From assembly GCA_016839945.1 (NCBI GenBank), contig JAEOTE010000009.1, positions 1 to 36,300 on the forward strand: a stretch of DNA of 36,300 nucleotides, written 5' to 3'. The position numbers and the translations under genes were made by a program. Below the pieces are notes generated by a model that worked only from the letters and a program-made list of their open reading frames with translations, searched no databases and was not told where the DNA came from. Within the stretch, counting starts at the first letter, position 1. Every line of letters begins with the position of its first letter. Shown piece after piece: positions 8,662 to 15,577 of this stretch. Source of the DNA: Candidatus Heimdallarchaeota archaeon (GTDB lineage Archaea; Asgardarchaeota; Heimdallarchaeia; Heimdallarchaeales; Heimdallarchaeaceae).

Positions 8662-9258
8662 ATGAACAAGAAAAAAACTGTAATCTTGATGAGTGCATTT
8701 TGCGTTCTACTCTTTGGATTATTACCTGTTGCTGCTGCTAATGACTATGTAAGTTATGGTGAAGTTGAATCTAGCTTTAATACATACCTAAGTGGTAAGG
8801 ACAGAAAAACAACAACTGGAAGAATTGTACCATGGTACGATGGTATGACTTACCACTATGAGGATGCTCATGGTATTTATGGTGCAATCTACGTGACTGA
8901 ATCTGTACTTCAAATGGCTCAATTTTTGATGTGGTATTATTTTGGTGTAATTTTCACCTACGATAATATCAACGAAGGATGTAAGGAGTATCTCTCTTGG
9001 TTTACCACTACTGCCACTCTAAATGGAGAACCACTGGAAATGACATATACACCAATTAAGAGGAGTCAATGTGTTGATTCCTATGGTGAGTCAATATTGT
9101 GGTGGTTTAACGTGGGAACACTATTCAAGCCAGGGGAACTAGAACCTGGTCAATATCACTTGGTCACATATTATTGGATGAACCCTCTTGGTATGTTCCC
9201 TGAGCCAATTCCCAATTTCATTACTCCACCTGATGACATTTGGTTTACCATAGTATAA
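8662..9258 (+). CDS. Secreted protein of unknown function
   Basis: 198 residues. An N-terminal signal peptide is clear: MNKKKTVIL, a hydrophobic core, then VAAAND with a likely cleavage after Ala-Ala. The mature part is rich in Tyr, Trp, Thr and Pro with two Cys (around EGCKEY and RSQCVD) that could form a disulphide. It ends in DDIWFTIV without a membrane anchor, unlike the other exported proteins here, so it may be released or bound to another surface protein. The start is well supported by GGAGGT just before the ATG. A repeated-operator promoter lies directly upstream and an eight-T run follows. I do not recognise the family. Confidence 0.7.
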   Translation: MNKKKTVILMSAFCVLLFGLLPVAAANDYVSYGEVESSFNTYLSGKDRKTTTGRIVPWYDGMTYHYEDAHGIYGAIYVTESVLQMAQFLMWYYFGVIFTYDNINEGCKEYLSWFTTTATLNGEPLEMTYTPIKRSQCVDSYGESILWWFNVGTLFKPGELEPGQYHLVTYYWMNPLGMFPEPIPNFITPPDDIWFTIV

Positions 9259-9281
9259 TAGAATGCAAAACCACCTTTTCA

Positions 9282-9289
9282 TTTTTTTT
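9282..9289 (+). terminator. Oligo-T terminator after the secreted-protein gene
   Basis: A run of eight T preceded by a pyrimidine-rich CCACCTTTTCA lies 23 bases after the stop at 9258. Archaeal RNA polymerase terminates at such runs without needing a hairpin. Confidence 0.5.
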
Positions 9290-9344
9290 CTACCAATAAC
9301 AAACAGAAATTCAATCAAATAAAAAATTAGGAGGTTTAAAAAAC

Positions 9345-9623
9345 ATGCCAAAATTTCTAGCAATACACCCCTTCCCAGAGCCAGCTCCTGTAGAAGCTGC
9401 TACTCCTATAGGTCAAGGAGTTAAAAACTTCTGTAATGCTGACGCTTACTGGGTTAAAAGTTGGGCAATTCTTAATGAAGAAGGTCATATCAAAAAAATT
9501 CTTTGTCAATGGGATGCTAAAGATGTTGATTCGATAAAATCCATCTTAGAAAAGATCCCTCAATTGCCTACTGAAGGTATTTATCCTTTAGGAATTTTCC
9601 AAGCTGAAGATTTTCGAAAGTAA
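9345..9623 (+). CDS. DUF4242-like small protein
   Basis: 92 residues. The pattern MPKFLAIHPF, a Pro/Ala-rich linker, then YWVKSWAILNEEGHIKKILC and WDAKDVDSIKSIL ending in a short strand matches the beta-alpha-beta layout of the DUF4242 (SCO4226-like, proposed nickel-binding) family. The Cys in ILCQWDA and the nearby Trp are typical of that motif. The match is by eye and moderate. The start is firm, because GGAGG lies about ten bases before the ATG. It sits between the secreted protein and zinc-finger copy B, with a terminator before it and 63 bases to the next gene. Confidence 0.6.
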   Translation: MPKFLAIHPFPEPAPVEAATPIGQGVKNFCNADAYWVKSWAILNEEGHIKKILCQWDAKDVDSIKSILEKIPQLPTEGIYPLGIFQAEDFRK

Positions 9624-9686
9624 TGATGATTACAAAGGGAATCTTCACCTTTTCACCTTTTTTATTACCACTAAGAGTTGCTTGCC

Positions 9687-10028
9687 ATGCCTGACATAAC
9701 AAATGAGAAAAAAAATCAGATTAGAATAATAGCTGAAAAATATAGCATAATTCTATCGAAGATTCCCTTTGAGGAGGGAGTTAGTATTTATTCAAAAACT
9801 TATCAAGCACTCCATATTCAATCAGCTCGATGGAGGTTTTGTCTTCTTTGTGGAAAAATAAAATACCCGGAAGGCTTCAGAAAGAACAATCACAAATGCG
9901 CTTATTTTTCCTCTAATGATTTTCCAATTCTTGTTAAAACTTCTTGGATAAAATTGGAGAATTTCTTTCTTTCTCGGAAATTTCTTGACATTCTTAAAGA
10001 AGGGGGTATTATTATTGAAGAAGGGTAA
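9687..10028 (+). CDS. Small CCHC zinc-binding protein, family copy B
   Basis: 113 residues from the ATG at 9687 (MPDITNEKKNQIR), with a TTG nine bases upstream as an unlikely alternative. It is the shortest of three paralogues and lacks the acidic/Val-rich tail of copies A and C. The shared core is present: ARWRFCLLCGKI with Cys-x2-Cys, NHKC, FPILVKTSW, LENFFLS and the final GGI. The first 20 residues are nearly identical to copy A. The ribosome binding site is weak. It converges on the exported protein ending at 10106, with a hairpin and T-run between them. Function is unknown. Confidence 0.68.
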   Translation: MPDITNEKKNQIRIIAEKYSIILSKIPFEEGVSIYSKTYQALHIQSARWRFCLLCGKIKYPEGFRKNNHKCAYFSSNDFPILVKTSWIKLENFFLSRKFLDILKEGGIIIEEG

Positions 10029-10029
10029 A

Positions 10030-10092
10030 AAACTATTAATTAACAAATGTAAGAATTCTTTAATTCTTTAATTGATAGTTTTGAAAAAAAAA
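10030..10092. terminator. Bidirectional terminator-like hairpin plus oligo-A/T run
   Basis: AAACTATTAATT (10030-10041) pairs with AATTGATAGTTT (10070-10081) over 12 positions, with one U-G wobble. Nine A at 10084-10092 read as T9 on the minus strand just after the stop of the gene at 10106. The position between two convergent genes fits termination of both. Confidence 0.5.
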
Positions 10093-10105
10093 GAAAAGGA
10101 AGAGA

Positions 10106-11170
10106 TTATTTCTTCTTTGTTACTATTCTAATTACTAAGACCATTGCTAAAACAGATACAGAACTTATTGTAATGATTTCTAAAGCTCCTAAACCAGCAT
10201 TATCTTCTATTACAGGTCCTTCAAGAGATCCTATGGAGGGATCATAAACAACTTCATCATCAAAATGTTCAAAGCTGAGATAAGTTTGGACTGACCCATC
10301 ACCTAGTGTAGAATATGATGCATTAACAGTCTTGTACTCATATTGATTAGAGATGTTGTATTTAGCTTTATTTGCATAAGCAAAGAATGCTTTATATTGT
10401 TCAGTTCCAATTATAAATTGTTCTTTAACTTGAGCATTATTCTGAACTTTTACTTCATCTCCTGTTGTATTTTGATTTTGATTAACGGTTAATCCATTGG
10501 TATCATTAAGTCTATAGGAATTGGTTGTGGGTATAATATCAAAACGTAAAGCTAAGTTAGTGTCATTTCTTTGCCAAGGCCAATTGTTCATGACAATGTC
10601 GAATTTCATTTCAGCTCCACCGATGATTTCATAACCATCAATTGATTGATCATTAAGATACATATGAACAACTATTTTCATTTCAAAATCAGTATAATGA
10701 GGAACAGTAATACTATCAGATACATATTCGAAATGAACAGCTGATACTTCTTTCTGTTCTTCTGTTATATCAATATATTCTACATCAAAACCAGTGAAAT
10801 TCCATCTAACTGATGAAAGAGAGAGTACATTTGAATAAATTGGCATTGGTGGAGCCATATCTTTCCATATACCTGTTTCATCATATTGGAATACTCCATC
10901 TTCATTATAATCCATATATTCTGTTAACGACTTAAACATTATATTGAATGAAAAAGCACTTTCAAAGGCAAAAGCACTTCCAGTCAAGAATTGGAATTTT
11001 GGAACACTTCCTCCTGCTTTAGCAATAAATTCCAAATCATAATACTTGAAAGTTACTTGGTTGCTATTTTCTTCATAGAAGAAATCTTGGTCATCTGCAT
11101 TTACTTGTGTTAAAACAAGTAGCATCAAGAACATTGATCCTATTGTTAGGTTTAATATTCGTTTGTTCAT
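10106..11170 (-). CDS. Exported, C-terminally membrane-anchored protein of unknown function
   Basis: About 354 residues. MNKRILNLTIGSMFLMLLVL followed by TQVNADD is a signal peptide. The ectodomain is rich in Asn, Thr, Tyr and aromatic residues, with several N-x-S/T sequons that could be glycosylated. It ends in one hydrophobic helix and IRIVTKKK, the same anchor design as five other proteins in this window. No family was recognised; alternating strands such as SITVPHYTDFEMKIVVHMYL suggest a beta-sandwich. The start is uncertain: ATG at 11170 is chosen, but a TTG at 11179 has better spacing (eight bases) to GAGG. Confidence 0.68.
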   Translation of the reverse strand: MNKRILNLTIGSMFLMLLVLTQVNADDQDFFYEENSNQVTFKYYDLEFIAKAGGSVPKFQFLTGSAFAFESAFSFNIMFKSLTEYMDYNEDGVFQYDETGIWKDMAPPMPIYSNVLSLSSVRWNFTGFDVEYIDITEEQKEVSAVHFEYVSDSITVPHYTDFEMKIVVHMYLNDQSIDGYEIIGGAEMKFDIVMNNWPWQRNDTNLALRFDIIPTTNSYRLNDTNGLTVNQNQNTTGDEVKVQNNAQVKEQFIIGTEQYKAFFAYANKAKYNISNQYEYKTVNASYSTLGDGSVQTYLSFEHFDDEVVYDPSIGSLEGPVIEDNAGLGALEIITISSVSVLAMVLVIRIVTKKK

Positions 11171-11299
11171 TTTTATCAAGTTCTTTTCCTCATCCCTTTT
11201 TGAATACGTTATTATTTATCAAACCAAAGCAACTTTATTTAAAAAATTAAAGAGCTTCCAAAGTAGATGAAAAAAAGCTAAAAATGAGAAAGAAAAATC

Positions 11300-11309
11300 A
11301 AAAAAAAAA
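11300..11309 (-). terminator. T10 terminator of the DEAD-box helicase gene
   Basis: Ten A on the plus strand directly abut the helicase stop codon, giving a T10 run in the minus-strand transcript, a typical archaeal intrinsic terminator. Confidence 0.5.
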
Positions 11310-12578
11310 TCAACCATAAATGGAAGTATCTGCGATAGTTTCTGGGTAATCCTCATCATCAAGATCCATAGGCTTAGCATTTGATTTGATTCTTTTAGGA
11401 TACCTTTTATGTTTTGACCTATCCTCAGTCCTTTCTTTCTGACTCAAATAGTATCGTCGTATATCTTTCTTCATAAAAAGCTCTATCCTTCGTATCATAT
11501 TCATTTCTTCATCTTCTACCAAAGAAATAGCTTTTCCTGCTCTTTCCATTCTAGAAGTTCTTCCTATTCTATGAACATAATCTTCAGGATTACCTACTGG
11601 GAGATCATAATTGAAAATATGAGAAACATGAGGAATATCAAGTCCTCTAGCTGCCACATCTGTTGCTATCAAACAATCAATTCTCTTTTTTCTAAAATTC
11701 TTCATAGTTATTTCTCTTTGTTTCTGAGACATATCTCCTTGTAACATACCAATTCTTAATTGAATTCTTTTATCATTCACCAATCTTTTCTGGAGATTAG
11801 CTCCCCATCTTTTTGTATTAACAAAAACTATACAAGATTGAGGTTTTTCTCTTTGGAGAAGTTGAATAAAATTATTGTATTTGTATCGGGAATTCTTAAC
11901 TTCATAGTAATATTGTTTACAAGAACCGACTGTTAGATCATCATGACTAACGTCTATTTCTACTAAATCTTCATCCCAGCTATAATCATGAGCTATTTTT
12001 TTTACTTCTTCAATCATAGTAGCTGAAAAAAGTAACAATCTTGGATAAACATTTTTCATTGCTTCAAAAAGGATATAGTCTACATCAGGTATAAAACCCA
12101 TATCTAGCATTCTATCTGCTTCATCTAAAACAACAAATCTCACTTCTTTGAATGAGATAGCTTTACGTTTATACAAATCAATAAGTCTTCCTGGAGTTGC
12201 TATTACTATTTGACTTCCTTTACGGATATTCTCTATTTGTCTATTAATTGAAACTCCACCATAAACTTCTACAGATCTTAACTGTCTGTATTTTGTTATA
12301 TCTCGAAAAACAGTGTAAACTTGTTTACAAAGTTCTCTTGTAGGTACCAAGACAACAGCTTGGACCTTGCTTAAAGAAGGATTAAGTTTTTCTACTATTG
12401 GAATAGCAAAAGCTAATGTTTTACCAGTTCCAGTTTTGGCTTGAGCCATAATGTGAGTATGATCTGCTTCAAAAATCTTAGGAATTGCTTTCTCTTGTAT
12501 ATCAGTTGGTGTATGTATTCGCATATCGTTTAAAGCACGTTTAATTTCGTTTTTTATGTTGTAATCTTCAAATTTCAT
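11310..12578 (-). CDS. DEAD-box ATP-dependent RNA helicase
   Basis: About 422 residues from the ATG at 12578 (MKFEDYNIKNEIKRAL); the 22 residues upstream are hydrophobic and unlike the family's N-terminus. All superfamily 2 motifs are in order: Q motif TPTDIQEKAIP, motif I AQAKTGTGKT, Ia PTRELC, Ib TPGRL, II VLDEADRMLD, III SAT, IV IVFVNTK, V RGLDIPH and VI YVHRIGRTSR. It should unwind or remodel RNA using ATP, for example in ribosome assembly or at low temperature. The tail is Lys/Arg-rich then acidic, consistent with RNA contact outside the core. The leader holds two copies of TTTGTATCA (plus strand 12578 and 12598) of unknown meaning. It appears to be a single-gene unit. Confidence 0.93.
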   Translation of the reverse strand: MKFEDYNIKNEIKRALNDMRIHTPTDIQEKAIPKIFEADHTHIMAQAKTGTGKTLAFAIPIVEKLNPSLSKVQAVVLVPTRELCKQVYTVFRDITKYRQLRSVEVYGGVSINRQIENIRKGSQIVIATPGRLIDLYKRKAISFKEVRFVVLDEADRMLDMGFIPDVDYILFEAMKNVYPRLLLFSATMIEEVKKIAHDYSWDEDLVEIDVSHDDLTVGSCKQYYYEVKNSRYKYNNFIQLLQREKPQSCIVFVNTKRWGANLQKRLVNDKRIQLRIGMLQGDMSQKQREITMKNFRKKRIDCLIATDVAARGLDIPHVSHIFNYDLPVGNPEDYVHRIGRTSRMERAGKAISLVEDEEMNMIRRIELFMKKDIRRYYLSQKERTEDRSKHKRYPKRIKSNAKPMDLDDEDYPETIADTSIYG

Positions 12579-12772
12579 TTGTATCAGTTGTATTTTGTTT
12601 GTATCAAAAACTTGTACTATTGTAACTAAAGTAATTATTAGCAATCAATATCATAGTTTTTAAAGTGTTGAAAAAAATAGAATTATTCGTTTTACTTCTT
12701 TCTAATCTTCCTCAACTCTGAATTAATTTATCTATGAAGTCTTTAAAAGGCTTTGTTATTACAACAGAAAAC

Positions 12773-12785
12773 AAAAAAAAAAAAA
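12773..12785 (-). terminator. T13 terminator of the small membrane protein gene
   Basis: Thirteen consecutive A on the plus strand give T13 in the minus-strand transcript, 18 bases past the stop of the 53-residue gene. It is the longest mononucleotide run in this region. Confidence 0.5.
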
Positions 12786-12802
12786 TAATGAATAAAAACG
12801 GA

Positions 12803-12964
12803 TTATGCAAAAACCCTAATGAAGTATAAAGCTGGAAGTACTGAAATTATGCTTAGGAAGGCTGCATAGGCAAGTACTCCTATTCCTATTCGTAAGAATC
12901 TCATTAGATACACAGATCTAACTTCAACGTTTCTCCACAATCTGCGTAGATATGACATATTCAT
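12803..12964 (-). CDS. 53-residue single-helix membrane protein
   Basis: This is a short frame that length filters would miss. It begins MNMSYLRRLWRNVEVRSVYL, with a strongly basic N-terminus (seven Arg in the first 24 residues), continues into one hydrophobic helix (GIGVLAYAAFLSIISVLPAL) and ends YFIRVFA. Support comes from the ribosome binding site: GGAGGTGAT, the best match to the anti-Shine-Dalgarno in this region, ends five bases before the ATG at 12964. A second in-frame ATG lies at 12958. It overlaps the 3' end of the 77-residue gene by 41 bases, so the two are translationally coupled, and a T13 run follows the stop. The charge pattern predicts an N-in orientation. Small membrane toxins, subunits and regulators can look like this; the function is unknown. 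Confidence 0.6.
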   Translation of the reverse strand: MNMSYLRRLWRNVEVRSVYLMRFLRIGIGVLAYAAFLSIISVLPALYFIRVFA

Positions 12965-13157
12965 CCTCTATCACCTCCTTTGATTTCTTGGATTTGAACT
13001 TAGACTTGATTTTTGCAATTTTATCATAACGAATTTGAATATAGTCAGGGTTTGATTGATTATTCTTCTTGACCAATTCCTCCTTCAAAAATCGGAAACA
13101 TTCATCCAACATTTTTGAGGAGTTTCGTTGTCTCATCAAGTTGTTCAAATTTTTCAT
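12924..13157 (-). CDS. Small basic protein of unknown function (77 aa)
   Basis: 77 residues, strongly basic in the middle (IAKIKSKFKSKKSKE), with helical N-terminal segments (MLDECFRFLKEELVKK) and an acidic then basic end. No family was recognised. A TATA-like TTTATATA at 13171-13179 on the minus strand lies about 21-25 bases upstream of the ATG at 13157, so the transcript may be leaderless or nearly so. The last 41 bases of its frame contain the ribosome binding site and start of the 53-residue membrane protein, making a two-gene unit. It is divergent from zinc-finger copy C. The pair looks like a regulator-plus-membrane-protein or toxin-antitoxin layout, which is speculation. Confidence 0.55.
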   Translation of the reverse strand: MKNLNNLMRQRNSSKMLDECFRFLKEELVKKNNQSNPDYIQIRYDKIAKIKSKFKSKKSKEVIEDEYVISTQIVEKR

Positions 13158-13449
13158 ATGTGTTCATATTGATGACATAGTATATAAACAAATCCATGAT
13201 TACATATATGTCCCCTATTTGATTACATAATAGGCTTATATCAAATGCCCTTAATTTCATTTATTATCAAAAATATTAAAACAAAAGTAATTTTAAATGA
13301 CGATAGAAAACAAACAAAAAAAGAGGTAAATATTGCCTACATATGTAGTTAATTTGATTACAAGAACAAACATTAGGTCATTTTTGCCAAAAGGGTCACA
13401 TATAAATAGTATGTCTCATATATGATTACAAGAACAAACATTTGTAGAG
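13158..13449. promoter_or_regulatory. Divergent promoter region with GATTACA and CATATG-type repeats
   Basis: This 292-base stretch is the longest gene-free interval in the window. It carries four copies of GATTACA on the plus strand (13198, 13221, 13356, 13424); the last two belong to a perfect 19-base direct repeat, GATTACAAGAACAAACATT, at 13356-13374 and 13424-13442. CATATG/ATATATG elements lie at 13155, 13203, 13340 and 13419, similar to the motif before the secreted-protein gene. It contains TATA boxes for both the leftward 77-residue gene and the rightward zinc-finger copy C. The arrangement suggests one or more DNA-binding regulators acting on both sides. Confidence 0.5.
13401..13408 (+). 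promoter_or_regulatory. TATA box of zinc-finger copy C
   Basis: TATAAATA lies 42 bases before the proposed start region at 13450. A transcription start 25 bases downstream would fall at about 13430, inside the second copy of the 19-base direct repeat, so the repeat overlaps the initiator and leader. Confidence 0.5.
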
Positions 13450-13920
13450 GTGAATTTTATACCCGATGTAAAGGACTCAGAAAAAACACAGATCCGCTCT
13501 CGTGCAAGACGGTTTGCATTGGACTTACTTGATGCATCTTTAGGGGAAGGTTTGGAGCTATATAATGAAGTAATTGAAGATGCCGTCTTAGACAAAGAAA
13601 AAGGAGAGTACAAAGGGGGATTGTATAAAAGATCTGCACGTTGGAAAATCTGTTTGAAATGTGGAACCATAGCAGAAAAGGACGGATTAAAAGAAGAAAC
13701 ACACAAATGTGCATCAGGTTTTGGTAAATTACCCGTAATCATTCCTACAAGCTGGGTTGTACTGAAAGATTTTTTCCTCACTAATAGATATGTTCAAGCT
13801 CTACAAAAATTAGGAGTTGAGCCCATCCCCGCACGTAAAATTCCTATTAGCGTACCTGTTGAGGAAGAAGCTGAAATAGTTGTTGAAGAACCTGCTGAAG
13901 TACCAGACACAGTTAATTGA
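13450..13920 (+). CDS. Small CCHC zinc-binding protein, family copy C
   Basis: Up to 156 residues, the longest of three paralogues. It shares the core IPDV, K-x-Q-IR, GEGLELY, SARWKICLKCG, THKC, PVIIPTSW, LKDFFLT and G-V. It has an insertion of about 20 charged residues before SARWK and a C-terminal tail rich in Glu, Val and Pro. The start is odd: the family's M-P-D is here I-P-D with an ATA codon at 13459, and GAGGTGA ends five bases before that ATA. A GTG at 13450 gives the same frame but overlaps the GAGGTGA. In copy A the matching GTG-AAC-x-ATG is present. Whether GTG or a rare ATA initiates cannot be decided here. Its 3' end converges on the ERCC4 nuclease gene. Confidence 0.68.
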   Translation: MNFIPDVKDSEKTQIRSRARRFALDLLDASLGEGLELYNEVIEDAVLDKEKGEYKGGLYKRSARWKICLKCGTIAEKDGLKEETHKCASGFGKLPVIIPTSWVVLKDFFLTNRYVQALQKLGVEPIPARKIPISVPVEEEAEIVVEEPAEVPDTVN

Positions 13921-13926
13921 GTCTTG

Positions 13927-14637
13927 TTATAGGTTTATTTCCTCAAACAATAATTCCTTATTATTCTCAATAAACTTCCAACCAAATCCAGGTAGATTAG
14001 AAACAGGTCCGTCTATACCTTTTGGAGTTCCTGTTTTTGTGTAAAGAATGTTAGTATTTCTTATAGCATTAAGAACTTCATATGGGGTCTTGAATTCTTC
14101 AATAAGTATTTTAGCTTTCTTAGGTCCTGCATCTAATAGTCCTTCAACAATGAAGACTCTTCTCTCTTCAATAGACATACCTTTAGGAGCCCTTCTAGAA
14201 AGAACAGGTTTTATGTCTTCAATTTGTTCTCTGTAAGCTATTCTCTCAATGACAATTACAGTGTCATCTATATTTCTTGTCGGAATAACAGCAATCCCCA
14301 ACTTATATGAGACATAAGCAAGAGCTCCATAAATAGAAGAAAGATTCATGCTTGTATTCTCTAAAGCGAGGTAATCAAATCCTTCTAAAATAAGTACTGG
14401 ATTTGGATAAGTATCAATTAAAAGTAGAAGTTGTTCAAACAACCTACCATCAATAATGGAAGAAATAAAATCTGAACCAGTTTTTCTTTCAATAGCAACG
14501 TCTTCTGAGATGATAATATCTGCTACTTCAAGGTTTTTAGTCTCATAACTGATTTTATCAGACTTCTTATCAAGACCTTTAGTTAATTTTCTTTCCCTGT
14601 GATCAATTATTATATGTAATTTAGTATTGGAGTTCAT
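13927..14637 (-). CDS. ERCC4-type (XPF/Mus81 family) structure-specific nuclease
   Basis: 236 residues. The nuclease core shows IIIDHRE (residues 9-15), VAD (38-40) and VAIERKTGSDF (48-57), matching the V/I-ERK-x3-D metal site of the XPF family, then IIDGRLFEQL. A helix-hairpin-helix segment follows at about residues 155-195 (LLDAGPKKAKILIEEFKTPYEVLNAI). There is no helicase domain, so it resembles the short crenarchaeal type rather than euryarchaeal Hef. The expected role is cutting branched or flap DNA during repair and fork restart, possibly as a dimer with PCNA. No PCNA-binding box was identified. The ATG at 14637 has an AT-rich upstream and a weak ribosome binding site, so the mRNA may be leaderless. 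Confidence 0.88.
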   Translation of the reverse strand: MNSNTKLHIIIDHRERKLTKGLDKKSDKISYETKNLEVADIIISEDVAIERKTGSDFISSIIDGRLFEQLLLLIDTYPNPVLILEGFDYLALENTSMNLSSIYGALAYVSYKLGIAVIPTRNIDDTVIVIERIAYREQIEDIKPVLSRRAPKGMSIEERRVFIVEGLLDAGPKKAKILIEEFKTPYEVLNAIRNTNILYTKTGTPKGIDGPVSNLPGFGWKFIENNKELLFEEINL

Positions 14638-14717
14638 AACTTACAACTCGAAAGCTAAAATTCTAATTCATCTAACTTTCTTTTTATCATTTTAAATAAT
14701 TATTGTGTGTCAGCTAG

Positions 14718-14972
14718 CTAACCACTATATTCAATTCCTAGCTTATCGGCTAGATCAAAATTAGATGGTTCAACGAGAATAGTTTCGTCATCAAAGATAA
14801 TTGTAGGAACTTTTGTTTTGCCATCATTAAGTTCTTTCGTTTTTTCTTTTGCTTTTTCATCGAAATCAATATCAATCCATGTGTAGGATATGTTATGCAT
14901 ATCTAAGAATTTCTTAGATCTTTTACAATCTCCACACCATTTTGTTCCATAAATAACTTTGATAGAGACCAT
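14718..14972 (-). CDS. Glutaredoxin-like thiol-disulphide oxidoreductase
   Basis: About 84 residues from the ATG at 14972 (MVSIKVIYGTKWCGDCKRSK). The thioredoxin-fold order is intact: first strand IKVIYG, active site W-C-G-D-C, helix, IDIDFDEKA, the cis-Pro loop KVPTIIF with strand DETILVEPS, and a final helix. The CGDC site is seen in mycoredoxin/NrdH-like glutaredoxins, which reduce disulphides in partner proteins. Longer starts upstream (ATG 14993, TTG/ATG near 15041) are unlikely, because a TATA box lies 20-30 bases before 14972 and would put transcription start at the codon. It follows the membrane-protein gene but seems to have its own promoter. Confidence 0.8.
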   Translation of the reverse strand: MVSIKVIYGTKWCGDCKRSKKFLDMHNISYTWIDIDFDEKAKEKTKELNDGKTKVPTIIFDDETILVEPSNFDLADKLGIEYSG

Positions 14973-14992
14973 TGGTTCATGAAAAACCAACA

Positions 14993-15002
14993 TATATTTA
15001 AA
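14993..15002 (-). promoter_or_regulatory. TATA box of the glutaredoxin-like gene
   Basis: On the minus strand TTTAAATATA is centred about 26 bases before the ATG at 14972, predicting a leaderless or near-leaderless mRNA. This argues against starts further upstream. Confidence 0.45.
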
Positions 15003-15024
15003 ATCTATTGTTTTTCTTGGGACA

Positions 15025-15417
15025 CTATGAAGATAGCACAAACACAGTACTTGCTATTATAAACAATATAGCAACAATGGTTTTTACGATAGGACATATT
15101 TTCATTGGAATTATAGATGTTCTAGCTCCAGTAAATATAGAAACGATTGCCATAACAATGAGAATTCCAGCTGAACTCAAATAAACTATAATTGGTACTA
15201 ATTCTGTAACGTCTCCAAAAGCAGTTACAAAAATCACGAGTACGCCAATAAATATGAAAGCTATTCCTTCAGCTATCCATTCCATTGTGATTATTCTTCT
15301 ATTATCTTCTGAGATCTCACCGAATCCTTTTACAATCGATTTTGTAGGCATTATATGTGCTATACCCCATACAGTAATTATTGAAGCTCCTATATAGATT
15401 AGAATCTCGTTAAACAT
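15025..15417 (-). CDS. Four-helix integral membrane protein of unknown function
   Basis: About 130 residues from the ATG at 15417 (MFNEILIYIGASIITVWG). Four hydrophobic helices are apparent. The conserved-looking features are WGIAHIMPTKSIVKGFGEIS after helix 1 and RRIITMEWIAEGIAFIFIG in helix 2, the latter with charged Glu residues in or near the membrane. I recall similar W-x-x-x-H plus EW-x-x-E small membrane proteins annotated only as hypothetical. A nine-residue extension to 15441 is possible but adds nothing typical. No partner can be deduced from the neighbours. Confidence 0.6.
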   Translation of the reverse strand: MFNEILIYIGASIITVWGIAHIMPTKSIVKGFGEISEDNRRIITMEWIAEGIAFIFIGVLVIFVTAFGDVTELVPIIVYLSSAGILIVMAIVSIFTGARTSIIPMKICPIVKTIVAILFIIASTVFVLSS

Positions 15418-15577
15418 AGTATAACAGCTTCTATGAGTCAATTAAAAATATTTCGCGAACTGTATCTTGCTTTTTTATTAAATGAAGGAAATTGATTTTT
15501 GACAAAGTAGAATCTTTTTTAATGGAGGAAATTGCACTCAACATAGAACCTTAAGATTGATATTTAGAGGAAGATAA

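Noticed and set aside
12579..12644. 22-residue hydrophobic N-terminal extension of the DEAD-box helicase
   Set aside because: The family starts near the Q motif; the ATG at 12578 fits, and the extension overlaps repeats in the leader.
8000..14000. Provirus or integrated element covering the zinc-finger region
   Set aside because: No integrase, capsid, replication gene, tRNA target or flanking direct repeats were found, and housekeeping-like genes (DEAD-box helicase, ERCC4 nuclease) lie inside or adjacent. The idea remains open but is unsupported.
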